A stretch of 64,000 nt of DNA, from positions 363,516-427,515 of the forward strand of contig NW_027478862.1 in assembly GCF_051014685.1 (NCBI RefSeq), read 5' to 3'. Positions 1 through 9,975 of the stretch are shown piece by piece (the stretch's first letter is position 1; every line of letters starts with the position of its first letter). Source of the DNA: Ptiloglossa arizonensis. Lineage: Eukaryota > Arthropoda > Insecta > Hymenoptera > Colletidae. Position numbers and translations under genes: made by a program. Under the pieces are notes generated by a model. The model saw only the letters and a list, made by a program, of their open reading frames with translations, made no database searches and was not told the DNA's origin.

Positions 1-5
1 GCGAA

Positions 6-21
6 CGGATTGACCAATCCG
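6..21. other. 16-bp dyad motif in nearly every monomer (first instance)
   Basis: CGGATTG-AC-CAATCCG has perfect 7-bp arms around a 2-bp centre. Where the centre is AT (for example 181-196 and 2106-2121) it becomes a perfect 16-bp palindrome. It recurs every 175 bp throughout the window. Common variants change monomer position 11 (T to C, as at 10511) or position 16 (A to G, as in monomers starting 5951 or 22051), which are the two halves of one arm pair. Such a dyad could bind a dimeric protein or simply be inherited with the monomer. No function is shown. Confidence 0.9.
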
Positions 22-84
22 CAAAATTTCTGTTGCATCTGAAAGTAGAAACTCGCCCGATTACAACGGTATGTGTAGTTTTCC

Positions 85-90
85 CCTAGG
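85..90. other. CCTAGG palindrome in most monomers (first instance)
   Basis: A CCTAGG hexamer (the AvrII recognition sequence) lies at monomer positions 85-90 in most copies. It is lost in the CCCCTATGCC variants (for example monomers at 4201, 8226, 11026 and 22226) and in CCCCTGGGCC variants (for example monomers at 526, 2451, 48651 and 51801). The TATGCC variants also lose a TAG stop, which is why short open frames appear there. Its regular spacing would give a 175-bp ladder with multiples marking variant monomers. Confidence 0.9.
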
Positions 91-126
91 CCGTTCCAGT
101 TATTCATTTCGAGCATCAGAACTGCG

Positions 127-145
127 AAAATTTTGAGTTTCTCAA
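127..145. other. A4T4 tract followed by a small inverted repeat (first instance)
   Basis: Monomer positions 127-134 are AAAATTTT, and 133-145 read TTGAG-TTT-CTCAA, a 5-bp inverted repeat with a 3-base loop. The stretch is among the least variable in the monomer. Exceptions are the GCGCAAATTTTG type (position 127 A to C), the GATAAAA type (near 14471, 15696, 18671, 26021 and others), and loop changes to TGT or TTA, the latter lengthening the arms. A4T4 tracts can bend DNA or exclude nucleosomes; that role here is inference. Confidence 0.8.
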
Positions 146-173
146 GCGTTTCTTACCTCCAAACTGCCATATC

Positions 174-179
174 TCGCGA
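174..179. other. TCGCGA palindrome across the monomer junction (first instance)
   Basis: The last two bases of each monomer plus the first four of the next form TCGCGA (the NruI recognition sequence) in most copies. It is altered in the ACCCCGCGAA variant (as at 3487-3496 and many later copies) and in rarer forms such as 1398-1404 (ATCACGCG), 16096-16102 (CTCACGAA) and 30796-30802 (TCGAGCGA). It gives two CpG sites per junction and a simple way to see the 175-bp period by restriction digestion. Confidence 0.85.
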
Positions 180-1206
180 ACGGATTGATCAATCCGCAAA
201 ATTTCAGTTGCATCTGACAGTAGAAACTCGCCCGATTACATCGGTATGCGTACCTTTCCCCTAGGCCGTTCTAGTTATTCGTTTCGAGCATCAGAACTGC
301 GAAAATTTTGAGTTTCTCAAGCGTTTCTTACCTCCAAACTGCCACATCTCGCGAACGGATTGACCAATCCGCAAAATTTCTGTTGCATCTGAAAGTAGAA
401 ACTCGCCCGATTACAACGGTATGTGTAGTTTTCCCCTAGGCCGTTCCAGTTATTCGATTCGAGCATCAGAACTGCGAAAATTTTGAGTTTCTCAAGCGTT
501 TCTTACCTCCAAACTGCCATATCTCGCGAACGGATTGACCAATCCGCATGATTTCTATTGCATTTGAAAGTAGAAACTCGCCCGATTACAACGGTATGCG
601 CACTTTTCCCCTGGGCCGTTCTAGTTATTCGTTTCGAGCATCAGAACTGCGAAAATTTTGAGTTTCTCAAGCGTTTCTTACATCCAAACGGCCATATCTC
701 GCGAACGGATTGACCAATCCGCAAAATTTCTATTGCATTTGAAGGTAGAAACTAGCCCGATTACAACGGTATGCGTACTTCTCCCCTAGGCCGTTCTTGT
801 CATTCGTTTCGAGCATCAGAACTGCGAAAATTTTGAGTTTCTCAAGCGTTTCTGATCTCCAAACGGCCATCTCTCGCGAACGGATTGACCAATCCGCATA
901 ATTTCTGTTGCATCTGAAAGTAGAAACTCGCCCGATTACAACGGTATGCGTACTTCTCCCCTAGGCCGTTCTAGTTATTCGTTTCGAGCATCAGAACTGC
1001 GAAAATTTTGAGTTTCTCAAGCGTTTCTTACCTCCAAACTGCCACATCTCGCGAACGGATTGACCAATCCGCAAAATTTCTGTTGCATCTGAAAGTAGAA
1101 ACTCGCCCGATTACAACGGTATGTGTAGTTTTCCCCTAGGCCGTTCCAGTTATTCATTTCGAGCATCAGAACTGCGAAAATTTTGAGTTTCTCAAGCGTT
1201 TCTTAC

Positions 1207-1925
1207 CTCCAAACTGCCATATCTCGCGAACGGATTGATCAATCCGCAAAATTTCTGTTGCTTCTGAAAGTAGAAACTCGCCCGATTACAACGGTATGCG
1301 TACTTTTTCCCTAGGCCGTTCTAGTTATTCGTTTCGAGCATCAGAACTGCGAAAATTTTGAGTTTCTCAAGCGTTTCTTACCTCCAAACTGCCACATCAC
1401 GCGAACGGATTGACCAATCCGCAAAATTTCTGTTGCATCTGAAAGTAGAAACTCGCCCGATTACAACGGTATGCGTACTTCTCCCCTAGGCCGTTCTTGT
1501 CATTCGTTTCGAGCATCAGAACTGCGAAAATTTTGAGTTTCTCAAGCGTTTCTGATCTCCAAACGGCCATCTCTCGCGAACGGATTGACCAATCCGCAAA
1601 ATTTCTGTTGCATCTGAAAGTAGAAACTCGCCCGATTACAACGGTATGCGCACTTTTCCCCTAGGCCGTTCTAGTTATTCGTTTCAAGCATCAGAACTGC
1701 GCAAATTTTGAGTTTCTCAAGCGTTTCTTACCTCCAAACTGCAATATCTCGCGAACGGATTGACCAATCCGCAAAATTTCTGTTGCATCTGAAAGTAGAA
1801 ACTCGCCCGATTACAACGGTATGTGTCGTTTTCCCCTAGGGCGTTCTAGTTATTCGTTTCAAGCATCAGAACTGCGCAAATTTTGAGTTTCTCAAGCGTT
1901 TCTTACCTCCAAACTGCCATATCTC
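1207..1925 (+). repeat. Intervening monomers between the two duplicated seven-monomer segments
   Basis: About four monomers separate the two copies. They include a GATCAATCC/TTGCTTCTG type at 1226, a GATCTCCAAACGG type ending near 1570, and two copies of the linked CAAGCATCAG...GCGCAAATTTTG type (monomers at 1576 and 1751). No non-satellite sequence is present. Confidence 0.75.
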
Positions 1926-3131
1926 GCGAACGGATTGACCAATCCGCAAAATTTCTGTTGCATCTGAAAGTAGAAACTCGCCCGATTACAACGGTATGTG
2001 TAGTTTTCCCCTAGGCCGTTCCAGTTATTCATTTCGAGCATCAGAACTGCGAAAATTTTGAGTTTCTCAAGCGTTTCTTACCTCCAAACTGCCATATCTC
2101 GCGAACGGATTGATCAATCCGCAAAATTTCAGTTGCATCTGACAGTAGAAACTCGCCCGATTACATCGGTATGCGTACCTTTCCCCTAGGCCGTTCTAGT
2201 TATTCGTTTCGAGCATCAGAACTGCGAAAATTTTGAGTTTCTCAAGCGTTTCTTACCTCCAAACTGCTACATCTCGCGAACGGATTGACCAATCCGCAAA
2301 ATTTCTGTTGCATCTGAAAGTAGAAACTCGCCCGATTACAACGGTATGTGTAGTTTTCCCCTAGGCCGTTCCAGTTATTCGATTCGAGCATCAGAACTGC
2401 GAAAATTTTGAGTTTCTCAAGCGTTTCTTACCTCCAAACTGCCATATCTCGCGAACGGATTGACCAATCCGCATGATTTCTATTGCATTTGAAAGTAGAA
2501 ACTCGCCCGATTACAACGGTATGCGCACTTTTCCCCTGGGCCGTTCTAGTTATTCGTTTCGAGCATCAGAACTACGAAAATTTTGAGTTTCTCAAGCGTT
2601 TCTTACATCCAAACGGCCATATCTCGCGAACGGATTGACCAATCCGCAAAATTTCTATTGCATTTGAAGGTAGAAACTCGCCCGATTACAACGGTATGCG
2701 TACTTCTCCCCTAGGCCGTTCTTGTCATTCGTTTCGAGCATCAGAACTGCGAAAATTTTGAGTTTCTCAAGCGTTTCTGATCTCCAAACGGCCATCTCTC
2801 GCGAACGGATTGACCAATCCGCATAATTTCTGTTGCATCTGAAAGTAGAAACTCGCCCGATTACAACGGTATGCGTACTTCTCCCCTAGGCCGTTCTAGT
2901 TATTCGTTTCGAGCATCAGAACTGCGAAAATTTTGAGTTTCTCAAGCGTTTCTTACCTCCAAACTGCCACATCTCGCGAACGGATTGACCAATCCGCAAA
3001 ATTTCTGTTGCATCTGAAAGTAGAAACTCGCCCGATTACAACGGTATGTGTAGTTTTCCCCTAGGCCGTTCCAGTTATTCATTTCGAGCATCAGAACTGC
3101 GAAAATTTTGAGTTTCTCAAGCGTTTCTTAC
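1926..3131 (+). repeat. Seven-monomer segment, right copy of the duplication
   Basis: This segment matches 1-1206 at an offset of exactly 11 monomers. Private differences I saw are AACTGCTAC near 2268 and ACTACGAAAA near 2571. The last shared base is 3131, at monomer position 156. The copies then switch from TTACCTCC/AAACTG to TTACATCC/AAACGG, so the recombination junction lies inside a monomer. Confidence 0.85.
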
Positions 3132-4725
3132 ATCCAAACGGCCATATCTCGCGAACGGATTGACCAATCCGCAAAATTTCTATTGCATTTGAAAGTAGAA
3201 ACTCGCCCGATTACAACGGTATGCGTACTTCTCCCCTAGGCCGTTCTTGTCATTCGTTTCGAGCATCAGAACTGCGAAAATTTTGAGTTTCTCAAGCGTT
3301 TCTTACCTCCAAACTGCCATATCTCGCGAACGGATTGATCAATCCGCAAAATTTCAGTTGCATCTGACAGTAGAAACTCGCCCGATTACAACGGTATGTG
3401 TAGTTTTCCCCTATGCCGTTCCAGTTATTCATTTCGAGCATCAGAACTGCGAAAATTTTGAGTTTCTCAAGCGTTTCTTACATCCAAACTGCCATACCCC
3501 GCGAACGGATTGACCGATCCGCAAAATTTCTGTTGCATCTGAAAGTAGAAACTCGCCCGATTACAACGGTATGCGCACTTTTCCCCTAGGCCGTTCTAGT
3601 TATTCGTTTCAAGCATCAGAACTGCGCAAATTTTGAGTTTCTCAAGCGTTTCTTACCTCCAAACTGCCATATCTCGCGAACGGATTGACCAATCCGCAAA
3701 ACTTCTGTTGCATCTGAAAGTAGAAACTCGCCCGATTACAACGGTATGTGTAGTTTTCCCCTAGGCCGTTCCAGTTATTCATTTCGAGCATCAGAACTGC
3801 GAAAATTTTGAGTTTCTCAAGCGTTTCTTACCTCCAAACTGCCATATCTCGCGAACGGATTGACCAATCCGCAAAATTTCTGTTGCATCTGAAAGTAGAA
3901 ACTCGCCCGATTACAACGGTATGTGTAGTTTTCCCCTAGGCCGTTCCAGTTATTCGTTTCGAGCATAAGAACTGCGAAAATTTTGAGTTTCTCAAGCGTT
4001 TCTTACATCCAAACTGCCATATCTCGCGAACGGATTGACCGATCCGCAAAATTTCTGTTGCATCTAAAAGTAGAAACTCGCCCGATTACAACGGTATGCG
4101 CACTTTTCACCTAGGCCGTTCTAGTTATTCGTTTCAAGCATCAGAACTGCGCAAATTTTGAGTTTCTCAAGTGTTTCTTACCTCCAAACTGCCATATCTC
4201 GCGAACGGATTGACCAATCCGCAAAATTTCTGTTGCATCTGAAAGTAGAAACTCGCCCGATTACAATGGTATGTGTAGTTTTCCCCTATGCCGTTCCAGT
4301 TATTCATTTCGAGCATCAGAACTGCGAAAATTTTGAGTTTCTCAAGCGTTTCTTACATCCAAACTGCCATACCCCGCGAACGGATTGACCGATCCTCAAA
4401 ATTTCTGTTGCATCTGAAAGTAGAAACTCGCCCGATTACAACGGTATGCGCACTTTTCCCCTAGGCCGTTCTAGTTATTCGTTTCAAGCATCAGAACTGC
4501 GCAAATTTTGAGTTTCTCAAGCGTTTCTTACCTCCAAACTGCCATATCTCGCGAACGGATTGACCAATCCGCAAAATTTCTGTTGAATCTGAAAGTAGAA
4601 ACTCGCCCGATTACAACGGTATGCGCACTTTTCACCTAGGCCGTTCTAGTTATTCGTTTCAAGCATCAGAACTGCGCAAATTTCGAGTTTCTCAAGCGTT
4701 TCTTACCTCCAAACTGCCATATCTC
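3132..4725 (+). repeat. Mosaic monomers with a relative 44 monomers downstream
   Basis: Satellite monomers mixing two types: GCGCAAATTTTG copies with CAAGCATCAG, and GTGTAG copies with GAGCAT. The run 3676-4725 (CAAAACTTC, plain, CATCTAAAAG with CAAGTGTTTC, CTATGCC, GATCCTCAAAA, TTCACCTAGG with TTTCGAG) recurs in the same order at about 11376-12425, an offset of 7,700 bp. It contains short open frames created where CCTAGG has become CTATGCC; I do not consider them genes. Confidence 0.7.
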
Positions 4726-6300
4726 GCGAACGGATTGACCAATCCGCAAAATTTCTGTTGCATCTGAAAGTAGAAGCTCGCTCGATTACATCGGTGTGCG
4801 TACTATTCGCCTAGGCCGTTCTGGTTATTCGTTTCGAGCATCAGAACTGCGAAAATTTTGAGTTTCTCAAGCGTTTCTTATTTCCAAACTGCCATATCTC
4901 GCGAACGGATTGATCAATCCGCAAAATTTCTGTTGCATCTGAAAGTAGAAACTCGCCCGATTACAACGGTATGCGTACTTCTCCCCTAGGCCGTTCTAGT
5001 CATTCGTTTCGAGCATCAGAACTGCGAAAATTTTGAGTTTCTCAAGCGTTTCTTACCTCCAAACTGCCACATCTCGCGAACGGATTGACCAATCCGCAAA
5101 ATTTCTGTTGCATCTGAAAGTAGAAACTCGCCCGATTACAACGGTATGCGCACTTTTCCCCTAGGCGGTTCTAGTTATTTGTTTCGAGCATCAGAACTGC
5201 GAAAACTTTGAGTTACTCAAGCGTTTCTTACCTCCAAACTGCCATATCTCGCGAACGGATTGACCAATCCGCAAAATTTCTGTTGCATCTGAAAGTAGAA
5301 ACTCGCCCAACTACAACGGTAGGTGTAGTTCTCCCCTAGGCCGTTCTAGTTATTAGTTTCGAGCATCAGAACTGCGAAAATTTTGCGTTTCTCAAGCGTT
5401 TCTTACATCCAAACTGCCACATCTCGCGAACGGATAGACCAATCCGCAAAATTTCTGTTGCATCTGAAAGTAGAAACTCGCCCGATTACATCGGTATGCG
5501 TACTTTTCCCCTAGGCCGTTCTCGTCATTCGTTTCGAGCATCAGAACTGCGAAAATTTTGAGTTTCTCAAGCGTTTCCTACTTCCAAACTGCCATATCTC
5601 GCGAACGGATCGACCAATCCGCAAAATTTTTGTTGCATCTCAAAGTAGAAACTCGCCCGATTATATCGGTATGCGTACTTTTCCCCTAGGCCGTTCTAGT
5701 TATTCGTTTCGAGCATCAGAACTGCGAAAATTTTGAGTTTCTCAAGCGTTTCTTACCTCCAAACTGCCACATCTCGCGAACGGATTGACCAATCCGCAAA
5801 ATTTCTGTTGCATCTGAAAGTAGAAACTCGCCCGATTACAACGGTATGTGTAGTTTTCCCCTAGGCCGTTCCAGTCATTCGTTTCGAGCATAAGAACTGC
5901 GAAAATTTTGAGTTTCTCAAGCGTTTCTTACATCCAAACTGCCATATCTCGCGAACGGATTGACCGATCCGCAACATTTCTGTTGCATCTGAAAGTAGAA
6001 ACTCGCCCGATTACAACGGTATGCGCACTTTTCACCTAGGCCGTTCTAGTTATTCGTTTCAAGCATCAGAACTGCGCAAATTTCGAGTTTCTCAAGCGTT
6101 TCTTACCTCCAAACTGCCATATCTCGCGAACGGATTGACCAATCCGCAAAATTTCTGTTGCATCTGCAAGTAGAAACTCGCCCGATTACAACGGTATGTG
6201 TAGTTTTCCCCTATGCCGTTCCAGTTATTCATTTCGAGCATCAGAACTGCGAAAATTTTGAGTTTCTCAAGCGTTTCTTACATCCAAACTGCCATACCCC
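4726..6300 (+). repeat. Nine-monomer block, copy 1 of 4
   Basis: Diagnostic monomers in order: GCTCGCTCG with TACTATTCGCC (4726), GATCAATCC (4901), an ACTTTGAGTTACTC type (5076), CGCCCAACTAC with TATTAGTTTC and TTTTGCGTTTC (5251), CGGATAGACC (5426), CGGATCGACC with CATCTCAAAG (5601), CAGTCATTCG with CATAAG (5776), TTCACCTAGG with TTTCGAG (5951) and CTATGCC (6126). The series recurs at 7001, 9976 and 19076 with small gains or losses of monomers. It gives a lineage tag for movement of blocks within the array. Confidence 0.8.
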
Positions 6301-7000
6301 GCGAACGGATTGACCGATCCGCAAAATTTCTGTTGCATCTGAAAGTAGAAACTCGCCCGATTACAACGGTATGCGCACTTTTCCCCTAGGCCGTTCTAGT
6401 CATTCGTTTCGAGCATCAGAACTGCGAAAATTTTGAGCTTCTCAAGCGTTTCTTACTTCCAAACTGCCATATCTCGCGAACGGATCAACCAATCCGCAAA
6501 ATTTCTGTCGCATCTGAAAGTAGAAGCTCGCCCGATTACATCGGTATGTGTACTTTTCGCCTAGGCCGTTCTACTTATTCGTTTCGAGCATCAGAACTGC
6601 GAAAATTTTGAGTTTCTCAAGCGTTTCTTACATCCAAACGGCCATATCTCGCGAACGGATTGACCAATCCGCATGATTTCTGTTGCATCTGAAAGTAGAA
6701 ACTCGCCCGATTACAACGGTATGCGTACTTCTCCCCTAGGCCGTTCTAGTTATTCGTTTCGAGCATCAGAACTGCGAAAATTTTGAGTTTCTCAAGCGTT
6801 TCTTACATCCAAACGTCCATATCTCGCGAACGGATTGACCAATCCGCATAATTTCTGTTGCATCTGAAAGTAGAAACTCGCCCGATTACAACGGTATGCG
6901 TACTTCTCCCCTAGGCCGTTCTAGTCATTCGTTTCGAGCATCAGAACTGCGAAAATTTTGAGTTTCTCAAGCGTTTCTTACTTCCAAACTGCCATATCTC
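6301..7000 (+). repeat. Four monomers, partly duplicated 16 monomers downstream
   Basis: The GAGCTTCTC monomer (6301), the CGGATCAACC/CTGTCGCATC monomer (6476) and the start of the GCATGATTT monomer (6651) match 9101-9528 at an offset of 2,800 bp. The match ends inside the third monomer, where ATGCGTACTTC here becomes ATGCGCACTTT in the other copy. The fourth monomer is a GCATAATTT type. Confidence 0.75.
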
Positions 7001-8400
7001 GCGAACGGATTGACCAATCCGCAAAATTTCTGTTGCATCTGAAAGTAGAAGCTCGCTCGATTACATCGGTGTGCGTACTATTCGCCTAGGCCGTTCTGGT
7101 TATTCGTTTCGAGCATCAGAACTGCGAAAATTTTGAGTTTCTCAAGCGTTTCTTATCTCCAAACTGCCATATCTCGCGAACGGATTGATCAATCCGCAAA
7201 ATTTCTGTTGCATCTGAAAGTAGAAACTCGCCCGATTACAACGGTATGCGTACTTCTCCCCTAGGCCGTTCTAGTCATTCGTTTCGAGCATAAGAACTGC
7301 GAAAATTTTGAGTTTCTCAAGCGTTTCTTACCTCCAAACTGCCACATCTCGCGAACGGATTGACCAATCCGCAAAATTTCTGTTGCATCTGAAAGTAGAA
7401 ACTCGCCCAACTACAACGGTAGGTGTAGTTCTCCCCTAGGCCGTTCTAGTTATTAGTTTCGAGCATCAGAACTGCGAAAATTTTGCGTTTCTCAAGCGTT
7501 TCTTACATCCAAACTGCCACATCTCGCGAACGGATAGACCAATCCGCAAAATTTCTGTTGCATCTGAAAGTAGAAACTCGCCCGATTACATCGGTATGCG
7601 TACTTTTCCCCTAGGCCGTTCTCGTCATTCGTTTCGAGCATCAGAACTGCGAAAATTTTGAGTTTCTCAAGCGTTTCCTACTTCCAAACTGCCATATCTC
7701 GCGAACGGATTGATCAATCCGCAAAATTTCTGTTGCATCTCAAAGTAGAAACTCGCCCGATTATATCGGTATGCGTACTTTTCCCCTAGGCCGTTCTAGT
7801 TATTCGTTTCGAGCATCAGAACTGCGAAAATTTTGAGTTTCTCAAGCGTTTCTTACCTCCAAACTGCCACATCTCGCGAACGGATTGACCAATCCGCAAA
7901 ATTTCTGTTGCATCTGAAAGTAGAAACTCGCCCGATTACAACGGTATGTGTAGTTTTCCCCTAGGCCGTTCCAGTCATTCGTTTCGAGCATAAGAACTGC
8001 GAAAATTTTGAGTTTCTCAAGCGTTTCTTACATCCAAACTGCCATATCTCGCGAACGGATTGACCGATCCGCAAAATTTCTGTTGCATCTGAAAGTAGAA
8101 ACTCGCCCGATTACAACGGTATGCGCACTTTTCACCTAGGCCGTTCTGGTTATTCGTTTCAAGCATCAGAACTGCGCAAATTTCGAGTTTCTCAAGTGTT
8201 TCTTACCTCCAAACTGCCATATCTCGCGAACGGATTGACCAATCCGCAAAATTTCTGTTGCATCTGAAAGTAGAAACTCGCCCGATTACAACGGTATGTG
8301 TAGTTTTCCCCTATGCCGTTCCAGTTATTCATTTCGAGCATCAGAACTGCGAAAATTTTGAGTTTCTCAAGCGTTTCTTACATCCAAACTGCCATACCCC
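7001..8400 (+). repeat. Eight-monomer block, copy 2 of 4
   Basis: Same series as 4726-6300 but missing one monomer: the ACTTTGAGTTACTC copy between GATCAATCC (7176) and CGCCCAACTAC (7351) is absent. The monomer at 7701 carries GATCAATCC instead of CGGATCGACC but keeps CATCTCAAAG, so it is a within-monomer recombinant or has been partly converted. Confidence 0.8.
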
Positions 8401-9100
8401 GCGAACGGATTGACCGATCCTCAAAATTTCTGTTGCATCTGAAAGTAGAAACTCGCCCGATTACAACGGTATGTGTAGTTTTCCCCTATGCCGTTCCAGT
8501 TATTCATTTCGAGCATCAGAACTGCGAAAATTTTGAGTTTCTCAAGCGTTTCTTACATCCAAACTGCCATACCCCGCGAACGGATTGACCGATCCGCAAA
8601 ATTTCTGTTGCATCTGAAAGTAGAAACTCGCCCGATTACAACGGTATGCGCACTTTTCCCCTAGGCCGTTCTAGTTATTCGTTTCAAGCATCAGAACTGC
8701 GCAAATTTTGAGTTTCTCAAGCGTTTCTTACCTCCAAACTGCCATATCTCGCGAACGGATTGACCAATCCGCAAAACTTCTGTTGCATCTGAAAGTAGAA
8801 ACTCGCCCGATTACAACGGTATGTGTAGTTTTCCCCTAGGCCGTTCCAGTTATTCATTTCGAGCATCAGAACTGCGAAAATTTTGAGTTTCTCAAGCGTT
8901 TCTTACCTCCAAACTGCCATATCTCGCGAACGGATTGACCAATCCGCAAAATTTCTGTTGCATCTGAAAGTAGAAACTCGCCCGATTACAACGGTATGTG
9001 TAGTTTTCCCCTAGGCCGTTCCAGTTATTCGTTTCGAGCATAAGAACTGCGAAAATTTTGAGTTTCTCAAGCGTTTCTTACATCCAAACTGCCATACCCC
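8401..9100 (+). repeat. Four mosaic monomers, related to 3326-4025
   Basis: The monomers at 8576, 8751 and 8926 (CAAGCATCAG type, CAAAACTTC type, CATAAG type) match 3501-4025 at an offset of 29 monomers. The monomer at 8401 is a second consecutive CTATGCC copy, which gives the longest open frame of the window (91 codons, 8313-8588). That frame is repeat sequence and not a gene. Confidence 0.7.
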
Positions 9101-9975
9101 GCGAACGGATTGACCGATCCGCAAAATTTCTGTTGCATCTGAAAGTAGAAACTCGCCCGATTACAACGGTATGCGCACTTTTCCCCTAGGCCGTTCTAGT
9201 CATTCGTTTCGAGCATCAGAACTGCGAAAATTTTGAGCTTCTCAAGCGTTTCTTACTTCCAAACTGCCATATCTCGCGAACGGATCAACCAATCCGCAAA
9301 ATTTCTGTCGCATCTGAAAGTAGAAGCTCGCCCGATTACATCGGTATGTGTACTTTTCGCCTAGGCCGTTCTACTTATTCGTTTCGAGCATCTGAACTGC
9401 GAAAATTTTGAGTTTCTCAAGCGTTTCTTACATCCAAACGGCCATATCTCGCGAACGGATTGACCAATCCGCATGATTTCTGTTGCATCTGAAAGTAGAA
9501 ACTCGCCCGATTACAACGGTATGCGCACTTTTCCCCTAGGCCGTTCTAGTTATTCGTTTCAAGCATCAGAACTGCGCAAATTTTGAGTTTCTCAAGCGTT
9601 TCTTACCTCCAAACTGCCATATCTCGCGAACGGATTGACCAATCCGCAAAACTTCTGTTGCATCTGAAAGTAGAAACTCGCCCGATTACAACGGTATGTG
9701 TAGTTTTCCCCTAGGCCGTTCTAGTTATTCGTTTCGAGCATCAGAACTGCGAAAATTTTGAGTTCCTCAAGCGTTTCTTACATCCAAACGTCCATATCTC
9801 GTGAACGGATTGACCAATCCGCATAATTTCTGTTGCATCTGAAAGTAGAAACTCGCCCGATTACAACGGTATGCGTACTTCTCCCCTAGGCCGTTCTAGT
9901 CATTCGTTTCGAGCATCAGAACTGCGAAAATTTTGAGTTTCTCAAGCGTTTCTTACCTCCAAACAGCCACATCTC
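9101..9975 (+). repeat. Five monomers beginning with a duplicate of 6301-6728
   Basis: 9101-9528 matches 6301-6728 with few differences (for example CATCTGAAC against CATCAGAAC). From about 9529 the sequence continues as a CAAGCATCAG/GCGCAAATTTTG monomer and a CAAAACTTC monomer, then a GCATAATTT monomer at 9801 with a GTGAACGG start. Confidence 0.7.

Larger units (their letters stand above)
1..175 (+). repeat. Representative 175-bp satellite monomer (first copy)
   Basis: This copy fixes the numbering used here. Elements in order: dyad CGGATTGACCAATCCG (6-21), an A4T3 tract (23-29), a CCCGATTACAACGG block (56-69), a variable segment (71-105) containing CCTAGG (85-90), a conserved GAGCATCAGAACTGCG block (111-126), A4T4 (127-134), TTGAG-TTT-CTCAA (133-145), a variable TTACCTCC/TTACATCC/TTACTTCC segment (153-160), and a terminal ATCTC that forms TCGCGA with the next copy. 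My hand-read consensus has 78 G+C of 175 and 13 CpG. Because 175 is one more than a multiple of three, reading frame advances by one base per monomer, so a long frame would need all three frames open. Confidence 0.95.
1..1206 (+). repeat. Seven-monomer segment, left copy of an 11-monomer-spaced duplication
   Basis: Monomers 1-7 match monomers 12-18 in order at an offset of 1,925 bp. Linked diagnostic variants include CAGTTGCATCTGACAG with ATGCGTACC (second monomer), CGATTCGAGC (third), GCATGATTTCTATTGC with CCTGGGCC (fourth), GAAGGTAG (fifth) and GCATAATTT (sixth). I noticed very few mismatches, for example CTAGCCCG against CTCGCCCG in the fifth monomer. Identity stops at 1207 against 3132. 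The left limit may lie beyond the window. Confidence 0.85.

Noticed and set aside
56..70. CENP-B-box-like match on the minus strand (CCCGATTACAACGGT against the reverse complement of NTTCGNNNNANNCGGGN)
   Set aside because: Seven of nine core positions match, but a match this good or better is expected about 0.5 times by chance when both strands of a 175-bp monomer are scanned, and the two mismatches fall together at the TTCG end. Not supported without binding data.
101..116. tRNA-type B-box resemblance (TTCGTTTCGAGC, or CGATTCGAGC in variants), suggesting a SINE or tRNA origin
   Set aside because: The match to GGTTCGANNCC is poor, there is no matching A box at the right distance and no cloverleaf, so origin from a tRNA gene is not supported.
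4158..4388. 76-codon open frames ending ...NCHTPRTD, near-identical at 4158, 11858, 13083, 16408, 20958, 22183, 23583, 24983, 27783 and 33383 (related: 3247, 8313, 12419)
   Set aside because: They span one to two satellite monomers and exist only where CCTAGG has become CTATGCC and removed a stop. Most start at TTG, the frame shifts by one base each monomer, and the protein contains the monomer translated in successive frames. No start-site signal, domain or coding bias is visible.
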